Origin: Pseudomonas sp. HAR-UPW-AIA-41
GTDB lineage: Bacteria > Pseudomonadota > Gammaproteobacteria > Pseudomonadales > Pseudomonadaceae
Length of the DNA: 64,000 nucleotides
Assembly: GCF_002304225.1 (NCBI RefSeq)
Contig: NZ_NSLB01000005.1
Span: 248,001-312,000 of the forward strand
Direction of reading: 5' to 3'
How positions within the stretch are numbered: the stretch's first letter is position 1; each line of letters begins with the position of its first letter. The notes under the pieces are model-generated. The model made no database searches, was not told the DNA's origin, and was given only the letters and a program-made list of their open reading frames with translations. The translations under genes were made by a program, and so were the position numbers. Shown piece after piece: positions 55,165 to 64,000 of this stretch.

Positions 55165-57489
55165 ATGACTCGATCCCGCTCCCCTCGTACTTCCCGTTCC
55201 CGCAGTCAGGCGCGCTCTCCTGCGCGCCCGTGGCTGGGTCTTTTGTTCAAGCTGAGCCTGGTGGGCCTGGTGGTGCTGGCAGGTTTTGCCGTGTATCTCG
55301 ATGCCGTGGTGCAGGAGAAATTCTCTGGCAAGCGCTGGACGGTGCCGGCCAAGGTCTATGCACGGCCGCTGGAGTTGTTCGTCGGGCAAAAGCTTACGCG
55401 TGAGGACTTCCTGGCTGAGCTGGCAGCTCTGGGTTACCGCCGTGAAAGTGTCAGCAATGGCCCGGGCGCGGTTTCGGTTAACGGCAATACGGTCGAGCTG
55501 CACAGCCGTGGCTTCCAGTTTTATGAAGGGCTGGAGCCGGCACAGCGCATCCGCGTGCGTTTCTCCGGCAGCTATGTGGCGAGCCTGAACCAGGCCAATG
55601 GTGCAGCCCTTTCGGTGGCGCGCCTTGAGCCGATGCTGATTGGCGGGCTGTATCCCGCACACCATGAGGACCGTGTGCTGATCAAGCTCGATCAGGTGCC
55701 GCCTTATCTGGTTGAGACCCTTGTTGCGGTCGAGGATCGCGAGTTCTGGAATCACCACGGTGTTTCGCTCAAGTCGATTGCCCGCGCGGTGTGGGTCAAT
55801 GCTTCGGCAGGCCAGTTGCGTCAGGGCGGCAGTACCCTGACCCAGCAGTTGGTGAAGAACTTCTACCTGACCGGTGAGCGCAGTCTGCAGCGCAAGCTCA
55901 CCGAGGCCATGATGGCCGTGCTGCTGGAGCTGCACTATGACAAGCAGGCCATTCTCGAGGCTTACCTGAACGAGGTATTCCTCGGGCAGGATGGTCAGCG
56001 TGCGGTGCATGGCTTTGGTCTGGCCAGCCAGTACTTCTTCAGTCAGCCGCTGTCCGAGCTGAAGCTGCATCAGGTGGCGCTGCTGGTGGGGATGGTCAAG
56101 GGGCCTACCTACTACAATCCGCGCCGCAATCCCGAGCGTGCGCTGGCACGGCGAAATCTGGTACTCGACCTGCTGGCTGAGCAGGGCGTGGTAACGGTGG
56201 AGCAGGCTACTCAGGCCAAGGCCCAGCCGCTTGCCATTACCCAGCGCGGCAGTCTGGCTGACAGTTCTTTCCCGGCCTTCCTGGATCTGGTCAAACGCCA
56301 GTTGCGCCAGGATTACCGTGAGGAAGACCTTACCGAAGAAGGGCTGCGCATCTTCACCAGCTTCGATCCGATCCTGCAGGTCAAGGCCGAGGCGGCGCTG
56401 AATGACACCTTCAAGCGTCTTGCCGGGCGCAAGGGCGTAGAGCAGGTCGAGGCGGCCATGGTGGTCAGTAATCCCGAAACCGGCGAAGTACAGGCGATGA
56501 TTGGTAGTCGTCAGCCGCGTTTTGCGGGGTTCAACCGGGTGCTTGATGCCGTGCGGCCGATTGGTTCGCTGATCAAGCCGGCGGTTTACCTGACGGCACT
56601 TGAACGCCCCAGTCAGTACACGTTGACCAGTTGGCTGGCCGATCAGCCGTTCTCGGTCAAAGGGCAGGATGGTCAGGTCTGGCGTCCGCAGAATTATGAT
56701 CGCCAGGCCCACGGCAACATCCTCCTCTACCAGGGGCTGGCCAACTCCTACAACCTGTCAACCGCCAAGCTTGGCCTCGAGCTGGGTGTTCCCAGTGTGC
56801 TCAAGACGCTTGAGCGGCTGGGCGTCTCCCGTGAGTGGCCGGCTTACCCCTCGATGCTGCTCGGGGCGGGCTCACTGAGTCCCATGGAAGTGGCGGGCAT
56901 GTATCAGACTCTGGCCAATGGTGGTTTCAATACGCCTCTGCGGGCCATTCGCAGTGTGCTCGCGGCCGAGGGCGAACCGCTTGGCCGTTATCCGTTCCAG
57001 ATTCAGCAGCGCTTTGATCCCGGTGCCATCTACCTGACCCAGGCTGCCATGCAGCGTGTGATGAGCGAGGGCACGGGGCGTTCGGTGTATTCCCGACTGC
57101 CTGCCAATCTGAACCTCGCCGGTAAGACCGGTACCAGTAACGATTCGCGCGATAGCTGGTTCGCAGGCTTCAGTCAGGACTTGCTGGCCGTGGTCTGGTT
57201 GGGCCGCGATGACAATGGCAAGACGCCGCTGACTGGTGCAACCGGGGCGCTTCAGGTGTGGACCGGGTTCATGGCCAAGGCCGACCCTCTGCCGCTGGAT
57301 ATGCCCATGCCGGACAATGTGACTCTGGCCTGGATTGATCCGCGCACGGGGCAGGGTTCCGATCCCGGCTGCCCGGGGGCGGTGCAGATGCCTTATATTC
57401 GCGGTAGCGAGCCAGTGCCGGGTTCCCCGTGTGGTGTCGCGGCGCCGGCTGGTGCTGTGATGGACTGGGTCAAGGGTTGGCTGGAATGA
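55165..57489 (+). CDS. mrcB: penicillin-binding protein 1B
   Basis: 774 residues: basic cytoplasmic N-terminus, one membrane helix (about 25-46), a UB2H regulator-binding domain, the glycosyltransferase domain (catalytic Glu in VEDREFWNHHGVS; GGSTLTQQLVKNFYL) and a transpeptidase domain with SxxK (GSLIKPAVYL), SYN and KTGTSN. It polymerises and cross-links peptidoglycan. ATG 55165 chosen over a TTG at 55159. The next gene encodes LpoP, its activator in Pseudomonas. Confidence 0.96.
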   Translation: MTRSRSPRTSRSRSQARSPARPWLGLLFKLSLVGLVVLAGFAVYLDAVVQEKFSGKRWTVPAKVYARPLELFVGQKLTREDFLAELAALGYRRESVSNGPGAVSVNGNTVELHSRGFQFYEGLEPAQRIRVRFSGSYVASLNQANGAALSVARLEPMLIGGLYPAHHEDRVLIKLDQVPPYLVETLVAVEDREFWNHHGVSLKSIARAVWVNASAGQLRQGGSTLTQQLVKNFYLTGERSLQRKLTEAMMAVLLELHYDKQAILEAYLNEVFLGQDGQRAVHGFGLASQYFFSQPLSELKLHQVALLVGMVKGPTYYNPRRNPERALARRNLVLDLLAEQGVVTVEQATQAKAQPLAITQRGSLADSSFPAFLDLVKRQLRQDYREEDLTEEGLRIFTSFDPILQVKAEAALNDTFKRLAGRKGVEQVEAAMVVSNPETGEVQAMIGSRQPRFAGFNRVLDAVRPIGSLIKPAVYLTALERPSQYTLTSWLADQPFSVKGQDGQVWRPQNYDRQAHGNILLYQGLANSYNLSTAKLGLELGVPSVLKTLERLGVSREWPAYPSMLLGAGSLSPMEVAGMYQTLANGGFNTPLRAIRSVLAAEGEPLGRYPFQIQQRFDPGAIYLTQAAMQRVMSEGTGRSVYSRLPANLNLAGKTGTSNDSRDSWFAGFSQDLLAVVWLGRDDNGKTPLTGATGALQVWTGFMAKADPLPLDMPMPDNVTLAWIDPRTGQGSDPGCPGAVQMPYIRGSEPVPGSPCGVAAPAGAVMDWVKGWLE

Positions 57490-57505
57490 CGAAAGGAGTA
57501 GGTGT

Positions 57506-58192
57506 GTGAACAAGTTGTACGTGCCGTTGCTGGCTGTTTCGTTAACCCTGGCAGGTTGTTCCACGCCTCAGCGTGGTTCGGTGCCGGTGGTGGATGCCGG
57601 TTCGCCGTTGTCTGCTGGTGGCACTGCTGTGCGTGAGCCGCAGCCTTCGTCCGTGCAGTCGCTGCCGCAGGATTCCGGCGTGGTAGTGATGGTGCCGCAG
57701 GGTGGCACGCCTGCTCCGATCCAGGCTGGCACTGTGCCCATGGGGACGCCAGCCATCACGCCGGGGCCAATCAGTTCCGATCCGACACTGGCCGGTAGCT
57801 GGGGAGCGGCAGGGACTTCTGCGCCCAGTGGTATTCCATCCACGTCTGGCCTGGCGGCCGACGAGCAACTGGATGGTCCCGTATTGGCACTGCTGACCAC
57901 TGCCCAGCAGCAACAGTCGGGTGGTGATCTGAACGGTGCCTCGGTCAGTCTGGAGCGCGCTCAGCGCATTGCGCCGCGTGAGCCTCAGGTACTCTACCGC
58001 CTGGCTGAGGTACGGCTGGCTCAGGGCGATCCCGCTCAGGCCGAGCAGCTGGCACGCCGCGGCCTGACCTATGCCAACGGGCGCCCGGCCCTGCAGGCCA
58101 GTCTGTGGGAGTTGATCGCTCAGGCGCGCGAGAAGCAGGGTGATCCCGCGGGTGCCGCGCAGGCCAGGCAGCGGGCTCAGGTCAGCTCCTGA
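57506..58192 (+). CDS. lpoP: PBP1B activator lipoprotein LpoP
   Basis: 228 residues. Lipoprotein signal with lipobox (LTLAGC), a Pro/Gly/Ser/Thr-rich flexible linker (about 25-120) long enough to reach from the outer membrane, and a C-terminal TPR-like helical domain (LDGPVLALLTTAQQQQSGGDLNGASVSLERAQRIAPREPQVLYRLAEVRLAQGDPAQAEQL). This layout and the position after mrcB match LpoP of P. aeruginosa, which stimulates PBP1B and is unrelated to enterobacterial LpoB. GTG start with AGGAG seven bases upstream. Confidence 0.9.
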   Translation: MNKLYVPLLAVSLTLAGCSTPQRGSVPVVDAGSPLSAGGTAVREPQPSSVQSLPQDSGVVVMVPQGGTPAPIQAGTVPMGTPAITPGPISSDPTLAGSWGAAGTSAPSGIPSTSGLAADEQLDGPVLALLTTAQQQQSGGDLNGASVSLERAQRIAPREPQVLYRLAEVRLAQGDPAQAEQLARRGLTYANGRPALQASLWELIAQAREKQGDPAGAAQARQRAQVSS

Positions 58193-58521
58193 TGGATGTG
58201 CGCATTCCTCTGATTGCCGATCAGTTGCTCCTCATTGAGGGGCAGCTGCGTCAGCTGGGATTGTGGGCTCAGCAGGCGCCCAGCGTTGAAGCGCTGGCCA
58301 GTCAGCAGCCGTTCTGCGTCGATACTCTGGCGTTCGAGGAGTGGTTGCAGTGGATTTTTCTGCCGCGGCTCAAAGCCCTGCTCGAGGCGAATGCGCCTTT
58401 GCCCACGGCATCCGGCATTGCGGCGATGGCTGAGCAGGTTTTCTCCGGACGGGCCCTTGAGGTCAAGGGCCTGATTGCCGCTCTGGAAGCGTTTGATCGA
58501 CTGATAGGGGCAGGCGCCTAG
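58192..58521 (+). CDS. YqcC-family protein
   Basis: 109 residues, helical, with the family stretch LRQLGLWAQQAPSVEALASQQPFCVDTLAFEEWLQWIFLPRLKALLE. Starts one base into the stop of lpoP (TGATG), so it is translated with lpoP and mrcB. Function unknown. Convergent with the DUF4124 gene, 6 bases away. Confidence 0.83.
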   Translation: MDVRIPLIADQLLLIEGQLRQLGLWAQQAPSVEALASQQPFCVDTLAFEEWLQWIFLPRLKALLEANAPLPTASGIAAMAEQVFSGRALEVKGLIAALEAFDRLIGAGA

Positions 58522-58527
58522 CGCGTG

Positions 58528-58956
58528 TTACTGGCAGTTTTCCGCAATGGCTTTCTTGGTTTCAGCAATGCGCTTTTGACGTTCGTCTTCGTCAACACGG
58601 CGAACTTCGCCGTTCACTTCTTCACGCAGTCGCGGGTTGTTTTCCAGTTGGGCCAGGTTGGTCCGAACCGTCTCGCAATACTTCTTGCGCTCGGCCTCCT
58701 TGGCGGCCACTTCCTTCTTCACTTTCTCATCGATGGCCTGCTGTTCTTCATCGATGCCGACTTGCGGCAGTTTTGCCGGGGTGGCTGCAGGTGCGGGGGC
58801 GATGGTGGTGTTCACGCTGGTTGCCTGCTGCCCTTCGGGCGGCTGGGCGCCAAAGTGGGTGACCCCTTGGGCGTCCACCCATTTGTAGACCTGGGCGGCC
58901 ATGGCGGGCGTGCTGATGAGCACGATGAGGGCGCTGGCAATCAGTGAGCGACGCAT
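58528..58956 (-). CDS. exported DUF4124-domain protein
   Basis: 142 residues. Signal peptide ending near PAMAAQVYKW, a DUF4124 domain (VYKWVDAQGVTHFGAQPP), then a long charged helix (about 65-140), probably a coiled coil. Envelope protein of unknown job. Confidence 0.85.
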   Translation of the reverse strand: MRRSLIASALIVLISTPAMAAQVYKWVDAQGVTHFGAQPPEGQQATSVNTTIAPAPAATPAKLPQVGIDEEQQAIDEKVKKEVAAKEAERKKYCETVRTNLAQLENNPRLREEVNGEVRRVDEDERQKRIAETKKAIAENCQ

Positions 58957-59065
58957 GTGAAGTCCTTGTTGGTGAGAGGCTTACGTCTGCAACTATAACC
59001 AAAACGCTACAAACTTCATCCTGCGTTGTGTCACAGCGCCGCGTCGAATAAAAAACGCTTCTGGC

Positions 59066-59094
59066 TTGACTTGAGTGTTACGTTTCTCAACAAT
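59066..59094 (+). promoter_or_regulatory. ilvI promoter
   Basis: TTGACT (59066-59071), 17-base spacer, AACAAT (59089-59094); predicted start near 59101, leaving a leader of about 250 bases. Confidence 0.6.
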
Positions 59095-59219
59095 CCACGA
59101 TTCGCCAAGTCGTTCCAGGTTACCGCCTGTCGCGCACGGCACCCAAGGTGCACACCCGCGCCGCCCTGCTTACACCCTGTAACGCGTTACCTCGCGCTGG
59201 GTGGGATGGTCCCGCAACA

Positions 59220-59267
59220 ATGGGGATGCTCCCAATACTGGTCAGTCAGCCACAGCTGTCACGGTGA
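59220..59267 (+). CDS. possible leader peptide of ilvIH
   Basis: A 15-codon frame, M-G-M-L-P-I-L-V-S-Q-P-Q-L-S-R, in the leader of the branched-chain amino-acid operon. Leu-Pro-Ile-Leu-Val in a row is what an attenuator peptide would need, but the ribosome-binding site is weak (GGGTGGGA 12 or more bases upstream) and no terminator hairpin follows. Confidence 0.3.
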   Translation: MGMLPILVSQPQLSR

Positions 59268-59353
59268 TCACATTCACCCATGTGCTGTCAGGCCGGTTAA
59301 CCAACTCAGCCGTCCTCGCGTGGGCGGCTCCCAAGCGTTAAAGAGGTGATTAC

Positions 59354-61084
59354 GTGGAGCTTTTATCAGGCGCTGAAATGGTCGTCCGCTCGCTGCGTGA
59401 CGAGGGCGTTAAGTACATCTACGGGTACCCGGGCGGTGCCCTTCTGCATATTTACGATGCCCTGTTCAAAGAGCCGGAAGTGACTCACATTCTGGTGCGT
59501 CACGAACAGGCTGCTACCCATATGGCTGATGGCTATGCGCGCGCTACCGGCAAGGCCGGTGTTGTGCTGGTTACCTCTGGCCCGGGCGCAACCAATGCCA
59601 TTACCGGTATTGCCACTGCCTACATGGACTCCATTCCGATGGTAGTGCTGTCCGGTCAGGTGCCGAGCCGCATGGTGGGTACTGATGCCTTCCAGGAAAC
59701 CGACATGGTCGGCATCTCCCGTCCGATCGTGAAGCACAGCTTCATCATCAAGCATCCTTCGGAAATTCCTGAAGTGATGAAGAAGGCGTTTTACCTGGCT
59801 CAGTCCGGCCGTCCGGGTCCAGTCGTGGTCGATATCCCCAAGGATATGACCAACCCTGCCGAGAAATACGAGTACAGCTACCCGAAGAAGGCCAAGCTGC
59901 GCTCGTACAATCCGGCGACCCGTGGTCATTCCGGACAGATCCGCAAGGCTGTCGAGATGCTGCTGGCTGCCAAGCGCCCGATTCTTTACTCCGGTGGCGG
60001 CGTCATCATGGGCAATGCTTCGGCTCAGCTGACTGAGCTGGCCAAGCTGCTCAATCTGCCGGTGACCAATACCCTGATGGGCCTCGGTGCCTTCCCGGGT
60101 AGCGATCGCCAGTTCGTCGGCATGCTCGGTATGCACGGCAGCTACACCGCGAACCTGGCGATGCACCATTCCGATGTGATTCTGGCTGTCGGCGCGCGCT
60201 TCGATGACCGCGTGATCAACGGTGAGACGGCAGCCAAGTTCTGCCCGAATGCCAAGGTCATCCATATCGATATCGACCCGGCGTCCATCTCCAAGACCGT
60301 CAAGGCCGATATCCCGATTGTCGGGCCGGTCGACAGCGTGCTGACCGAAATGGTCACCACGTTCAAGGAAATGGGTGAGACCCCGAACAAGGACACCGTT
60401 GCCAACTGGTGGAAGCAGATCGACGAGTGGCGTGGCGACGGCCGCCTGTTCCCCTACAACGAGGGTGACGGCAGCATCATCAAGCCGCAGACCGTAATCG
60501 AAACCCTGTGGGAAGTAACCAAGGGCGACGCTTTCGTCAGCTCCGACGTCGGCCAGCACCAGATGTTCGCGGCCCAGTACTACCGCTTCAACAAGCCCAA
60601 TCGCTGGATCAACTCCGGCGGCCTGGGCACCATGGGCTTCGGTCTGCCGGCGGCCATGGGCGTCAAACTGAACTTCCCGGAAGATGACGTGGCCTGCGTC
60701 ACCGGTGAGGGCAGCATCCAGATGAACATTCAGGAGCTGTCGACCTGCCTGCAGTACGACTTGCCGGTGAAGATCATCAACCTGAACAACGGCGCGTTGG
60801 GCATGGTCCGCCAATGGCAGGACATGCAGTACAACAGCCGTTACTCGCACTCTTACATGGAGTCGCTGCCGGACTTCGTCAAGCTGGCCGAGTCCTATGG
60901 TCACGTGGGCATGCGCATCACCGACCTGAAGGATCTCAAGCCGAAGATGGAAGAGGCCTTCGCCATGAAGAACCGTCTGGTGTTCCTCGACATCGCCGTG
61001 GATACCAGCGAGCACGTGTACCCGATGCAGATTCGCGAAGGTGCCATGCGTGACATGTGGCTGAGCAAGACGGAGCGGACCTGA
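59354..61084 (+). CDS. ilvI: acetolactate synthase large subunit
   Basis: 576 residues. Three TPP-enzyme domains: [21 protein letters not shown] with catalytic Glu in [17 protein letters not shown] near 50, [19 protein letters not shown], and the TPP/Mg motif [32 protein letters not shown]. First enzyme of valine/isoleucine/leucine synthesis. GTG start at 59354 with GAGGTG upstream. ilvH follows after two bases. Confidence 0.96.
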   Translation: MELLSGAEMVVRSLRDEGVKYIYGYPGGALLHIYDALFKEPEVTHILVRHEQAATHMADGYARATGKAGVVLVTSGPGATNAITGIATAYMDSIPMVVLSGQVPSRMVGTDAFQETDMVGISRPIVKHSFIIKHPSEIPEVMKKAFYLAQSGRPGPVVVDIPKDMTNPAEKYEYSYPKKAKLRSYNPATRGHSGQIRKAVEMLLAAKRPILYSGGGVIMGNASAQLTELAKLLNLPVTNTLMGLGAFPGSDRQFVGMLGMHGSYTANLAMHHSDVILAVGARFDDRVINGETAAKFCPNAKVIHIDIDPASISKTVKADIPIVGPVDSVLTEMVTTFKEMGETPNKDTVANWWKQIDEWRGDGRLFPYNEGDGSIIKPQTVIETLWEVTKGDAFVSSDVGQHQMFAAQYYRFNKPNRWINSGGLGTMGFGLPAAMGVKLNFPEDDVACVTGEGSIQMNIQELSTCLQYDLPVKIINLNNGALGMVRQWQDMQYNSRYSHSYMESLPDFVKLAESYGHVGMRITDLKDLKPKMEEAFAMKNRLVFLDIAVDTSEHVYPMQIREGAMRDMWLSKTERT

Positions 61085-61086
61085 CC

Positions 61087-62647
<1,561 letters not shown>

Positions 62648-62665
62648 TTTGCTCGGGTTGATGGG

Positions 62666-62693
62666 AAAAAACGCGGCTTAGGCCGCGTTTTTT
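62666..62693 (+). terminator. ilv operon terminator
   Basis: Stem from 62666-62677 (A run plus ACGCGGC) and 62682-62693 (GCCGCGT plus T run), loop TTAG. Confidence 0.92.
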
Positions 62694-62789
62694 CATTATG
62701 TGCAGAGGCTTCTGGTATAAAGCAGGGCGCTGAACCCCGGTCGGGTTTGGTGGTCAATCAGTAATCGTTTTTCAGGCAAGGTACTGCGC

Positions 62790-63602
62790 ATGAGTGATAA
62801 CGCCAAAGAAACCGGTCAGTCTGCCGAGGCGGAAAGCCTGTTGCCCATCGATGAGCATGTCGAGGAAGTGCATGACGAGCAGGGGCGCAAGGTTCGTCAT
62901 CGCGGCATCTACCTGTTGCCCAACCTCTTTACCACGGCGGCTCTGTTCTCGGGCTTCTACGCCATCATCAACGGCATGAGTGGGCACTTCGAGAATGCCG
63001 CGATTGCCATCTTCGTGGCTATGGTGCTCGATGGTCTCGATGGGCGAGTGGCTCGTCTGACCAATACGCAAAGTGCATTTGGCGCCGAGTATGACTCGCT
63101 GTCGGATATGGTGGCCTTTGGTGTGGCTCCGGCACTGGTGGCGTTCGAGTGGGCGCTGGGCAGCCTGGGCAAGGTTGGCTGGATGGTGGCCTTCATCTAT
63201 GTGGCGGGTGCTGCGCTGCGCCTGGCTCGCTTCAATACCATGGTCGGCAAGGCGGATAAGCGCTATTTCATTGGCTTGGCCAGTCCTGCGGCTGCGGCTT
63301 TGGTGGCGGGTACGGTTTGGGCCTTCAGCGATTTCGGTATCAAGGGCTCCAACATGGCATTCCTGGTCGCTCTTCTGGTGGCTGGCGCAGGCATGCTGAT
63401 GGTCAGCAATATCAAGTACAACAGCTTCAAGGATCTTGATCTGAAGGGGCGAGTGCCGTTCTTCGCCATTCTGATTGTGGTGCTGGTCTTTGCTGTGGTC
63501 TTCTCGGATCCGCCCCGCATCCTGCTGCTGATCTTCCTCGCCTATGCTGCATCAGGCCCTGTGATGCATTTGCGTCGCCGTAAGCAAGCTCCTGCTGTGT
63601 AA
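62790..63602 (+). CDS. pssA: CDP-diacylglycerol-serine O-phosphatidyltransferase
   Basis: 270 residues with about seven membrane segments. CDP-alcohol phosphotransferase signature DG-x2-AR-x8-G-x3-D-x3-D is seen as DGLDGRVARLTNTQSAFGAEYDSLSD near 82-106. Makes phosphatidylserine, the precursor of phosphatidylethanolamine. Confidence 0.93.
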   Translation: MSDNAKETGQSAEAESLLPIDEHVEEVHDEQGRKVRHRGIYLLPNLFTTAALFSGFYAIINGMSGHFENAAIAIFVAMVLDGLDGRVARLTNTQSAFGAEYDSLSDMVAFGVAPALVAFEWALGSLGKVGWMVAFIYVAGAALRLARFNTMVGKADKRYFIGLASPAAAALVAGTVWAFSDFGIKGSNMAFLVALLVAGAGMLMVSNIKYNSFKDLDLKGRVPFFAILIVVLVFAVVFSDPPRILLLIFLAYAASGPVMHLRRRKQAPAV

Positions 63603-63607
63603 TCTTT

Positions 63608-63656
63608 CGGCACTTGCGCGGTCTATGGTTGCAATGACCATGGACTGCGAGTGCCG
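63608..63656 (+). promoter_or_regulatory. long hairpin directly before msrP
   Basis: CGGCACT (63608-63614) pairs with AGTGCCG (63650-63656), and an inner stem (63617-63628 with 63638-63649) closes a 9-base loop. It ends two bases before the msrP ATG and covers its likely ribosome-binding site; it may also end pssA transcription. Confidence 0.6.
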
Positions 63657-63658
63657 GT

Positions 63659-64000
63659 ATGCTGATCAAGATTGTTAAAGCCTCTGACTGCAAAGAGTCG
63701 GAGGTCTGCAGTGAGTCTCTCTATCTGTCGCGGCGCCGTCTGCTCAGTGCCGGCCTGGCGATTACTGCCGGTTCCCTTCTTCCTTCAGTTGCGTCTGCTG
63801 AGTCTTCGAGTGCCGATGCGCTTCCTCCGTGGCTGCAGCATCGGCAACGTGCATCTTATTCTGGCGCTGCTCTTGCTCCGAATGACTCCGTGGCTCCTTA
63901 CACTGCGGCCACCGGGTATAACAACTTTTACGAGTTCGGCCCGGACAAGGACGATCCGGCCCGCCATGCTGCAAGTCTGACGGCCGAGCCTTGGACTGTT
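63659..64000 (+). CDS. msrP: protein-methionine-sulfoxide reductase catalytic subunit MsrP (5' part)
   Basis: The first 114 codons, cut off by the window end. A twin-arginine signal (LYLSRRRLLSAGLAITAG) is followed by the MsrP/YedY start (YTAATGYNNFYEFGPDKDDPARHA). The full enzyme is a periplasmic molybdopterin reductase that repairs oxidised methionines with MsrQ. The molybdenum-binding cysteine lies beyond the window. Confidence 0.9.
   Translation, partial: MLIKIVKASDCKESEVCSESLYLSRRRLLSAGLAITAGSLLPSVASAESSSADALPPWLQHRQRASYSGAALAPNDSVAPYTAATGYNNFYEFGPDKDDPARHAASLTAEPWTV

Larger units (their letters stand above)
58957..59353 (+). promoter_or_regulatory. long leader/control region of ilvIH
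   Basis: 397 bases between the divergent DUF4124 gene and ilvI. It contains a promoter (59066-59094), then a leader of about 250 bases with several hairpins and a short open frame at 59220-59267. No T-run terminator was found before ilvI, and a 107-codon open frame across it (59026-59349) looks spurious. Confidence 0.55.

Noticed and set aside
59026..59349. 107-codon open frame before ilvI
   Set aside because: It starts ahead of the predicted promoter, has no ribosome-binding site and odd composition; treated as leader RNA.

Overview
The window is ordinary, gene-dense chromosome from a Pseudomonas-type gammaproteobacterium, at a rough visual estimate a little over 60% G+C. The main support is a set of recognisable Pseudomonas loci: mutS-pncC-recA-recX with fdxA, the sRNAs RsmZ and PrrF, finR-fpr, erdR, lptFG divergent from pepA-holC, mrcB with the lipoprotein activator lpoP, and ilvIH-ilvC-pssA-msrP. 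I saw no insertion sequence, prophage, CRISPR array, tRNA or rRNA. Symbols and neighbour comparisons rest on memory of P. aeruginosa, not on a search.

Layout. (1) 0.1-10.2 kb, plus strand: an acyl-CoA-dehydrogenase-like protein and a diiron/MBL oxygen-binding protein, an exported serine hydrolase coupled to a small Cys-rich protein, a YceI protein coupled to a cardiolipin-synthase-like phospholipase D, a lipoprotein, a DJ-1/PfpI protein, a ribbon-helix-helix protein, and a two-gene signalling operon (REC-DUF3369-HD-GYP regulator plus histidine kinase). (2) 10.2-14.7 kb, minus strand: rhlB, a membrane dipeptidase, a cNMP-binding/GGDEF diguanylate cyclase and a carboxylesterase. (3) 14.7-19.2 kb, plus: an aapJQMP amino-acid ABC operon behind a near-perfect sigma-54 promoter. 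(4) 19.2-20 kb: rsmZ with a perfect GacA box and an AT-rich spacer, convergent with fdxA. (5) 20-33 kb: DNA repair genes (mutS, pncC, SOS-controlled recA-recX), a LOG-family protein, a beta-CASP nuclease, a divergent phosphoketolase, a QSregVF-type secreted protein, a DTW tRNA modification enzyme and a DMT transporter. (6) 32.8-43 kb: erdR, dgkA, finR/fpr, trmO, a VOC protein, a Cys/Met-metabolism PLP enzyme, a TAXI-domain membrane protein, a LysR/PACE efflux pair, rlmF and nhaD. (7) 43.9-51.6 kb: valS-(hypothetical)-holC-pepA divergent from lptF-lptG. (8) 51.6-59 kb: a single prrF sRNA with a Fur-box promoter, cbpA, a TfoX-C protein, a pentapeptide-repeat protein, a kinase/AAA fusion, mrcB-lpoP-yqcC and a DUF4124 protein. 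(9) 59-64 kb: ilvIH, ilvC, pssA and the 5' part of msrP.

I did not find a clearly new multi-gene system. The observations most worth following are regulatory RNA features (rsmZ, prrF, a possible ilv leader peptide, and hairpins that cover the ribosome-binding sites of the pentapeptide gene and msrP), a phosphoketolase-family enzyme missing a canonical active-site histidine, and gene-order breaks next to both regulatory sRNAs.
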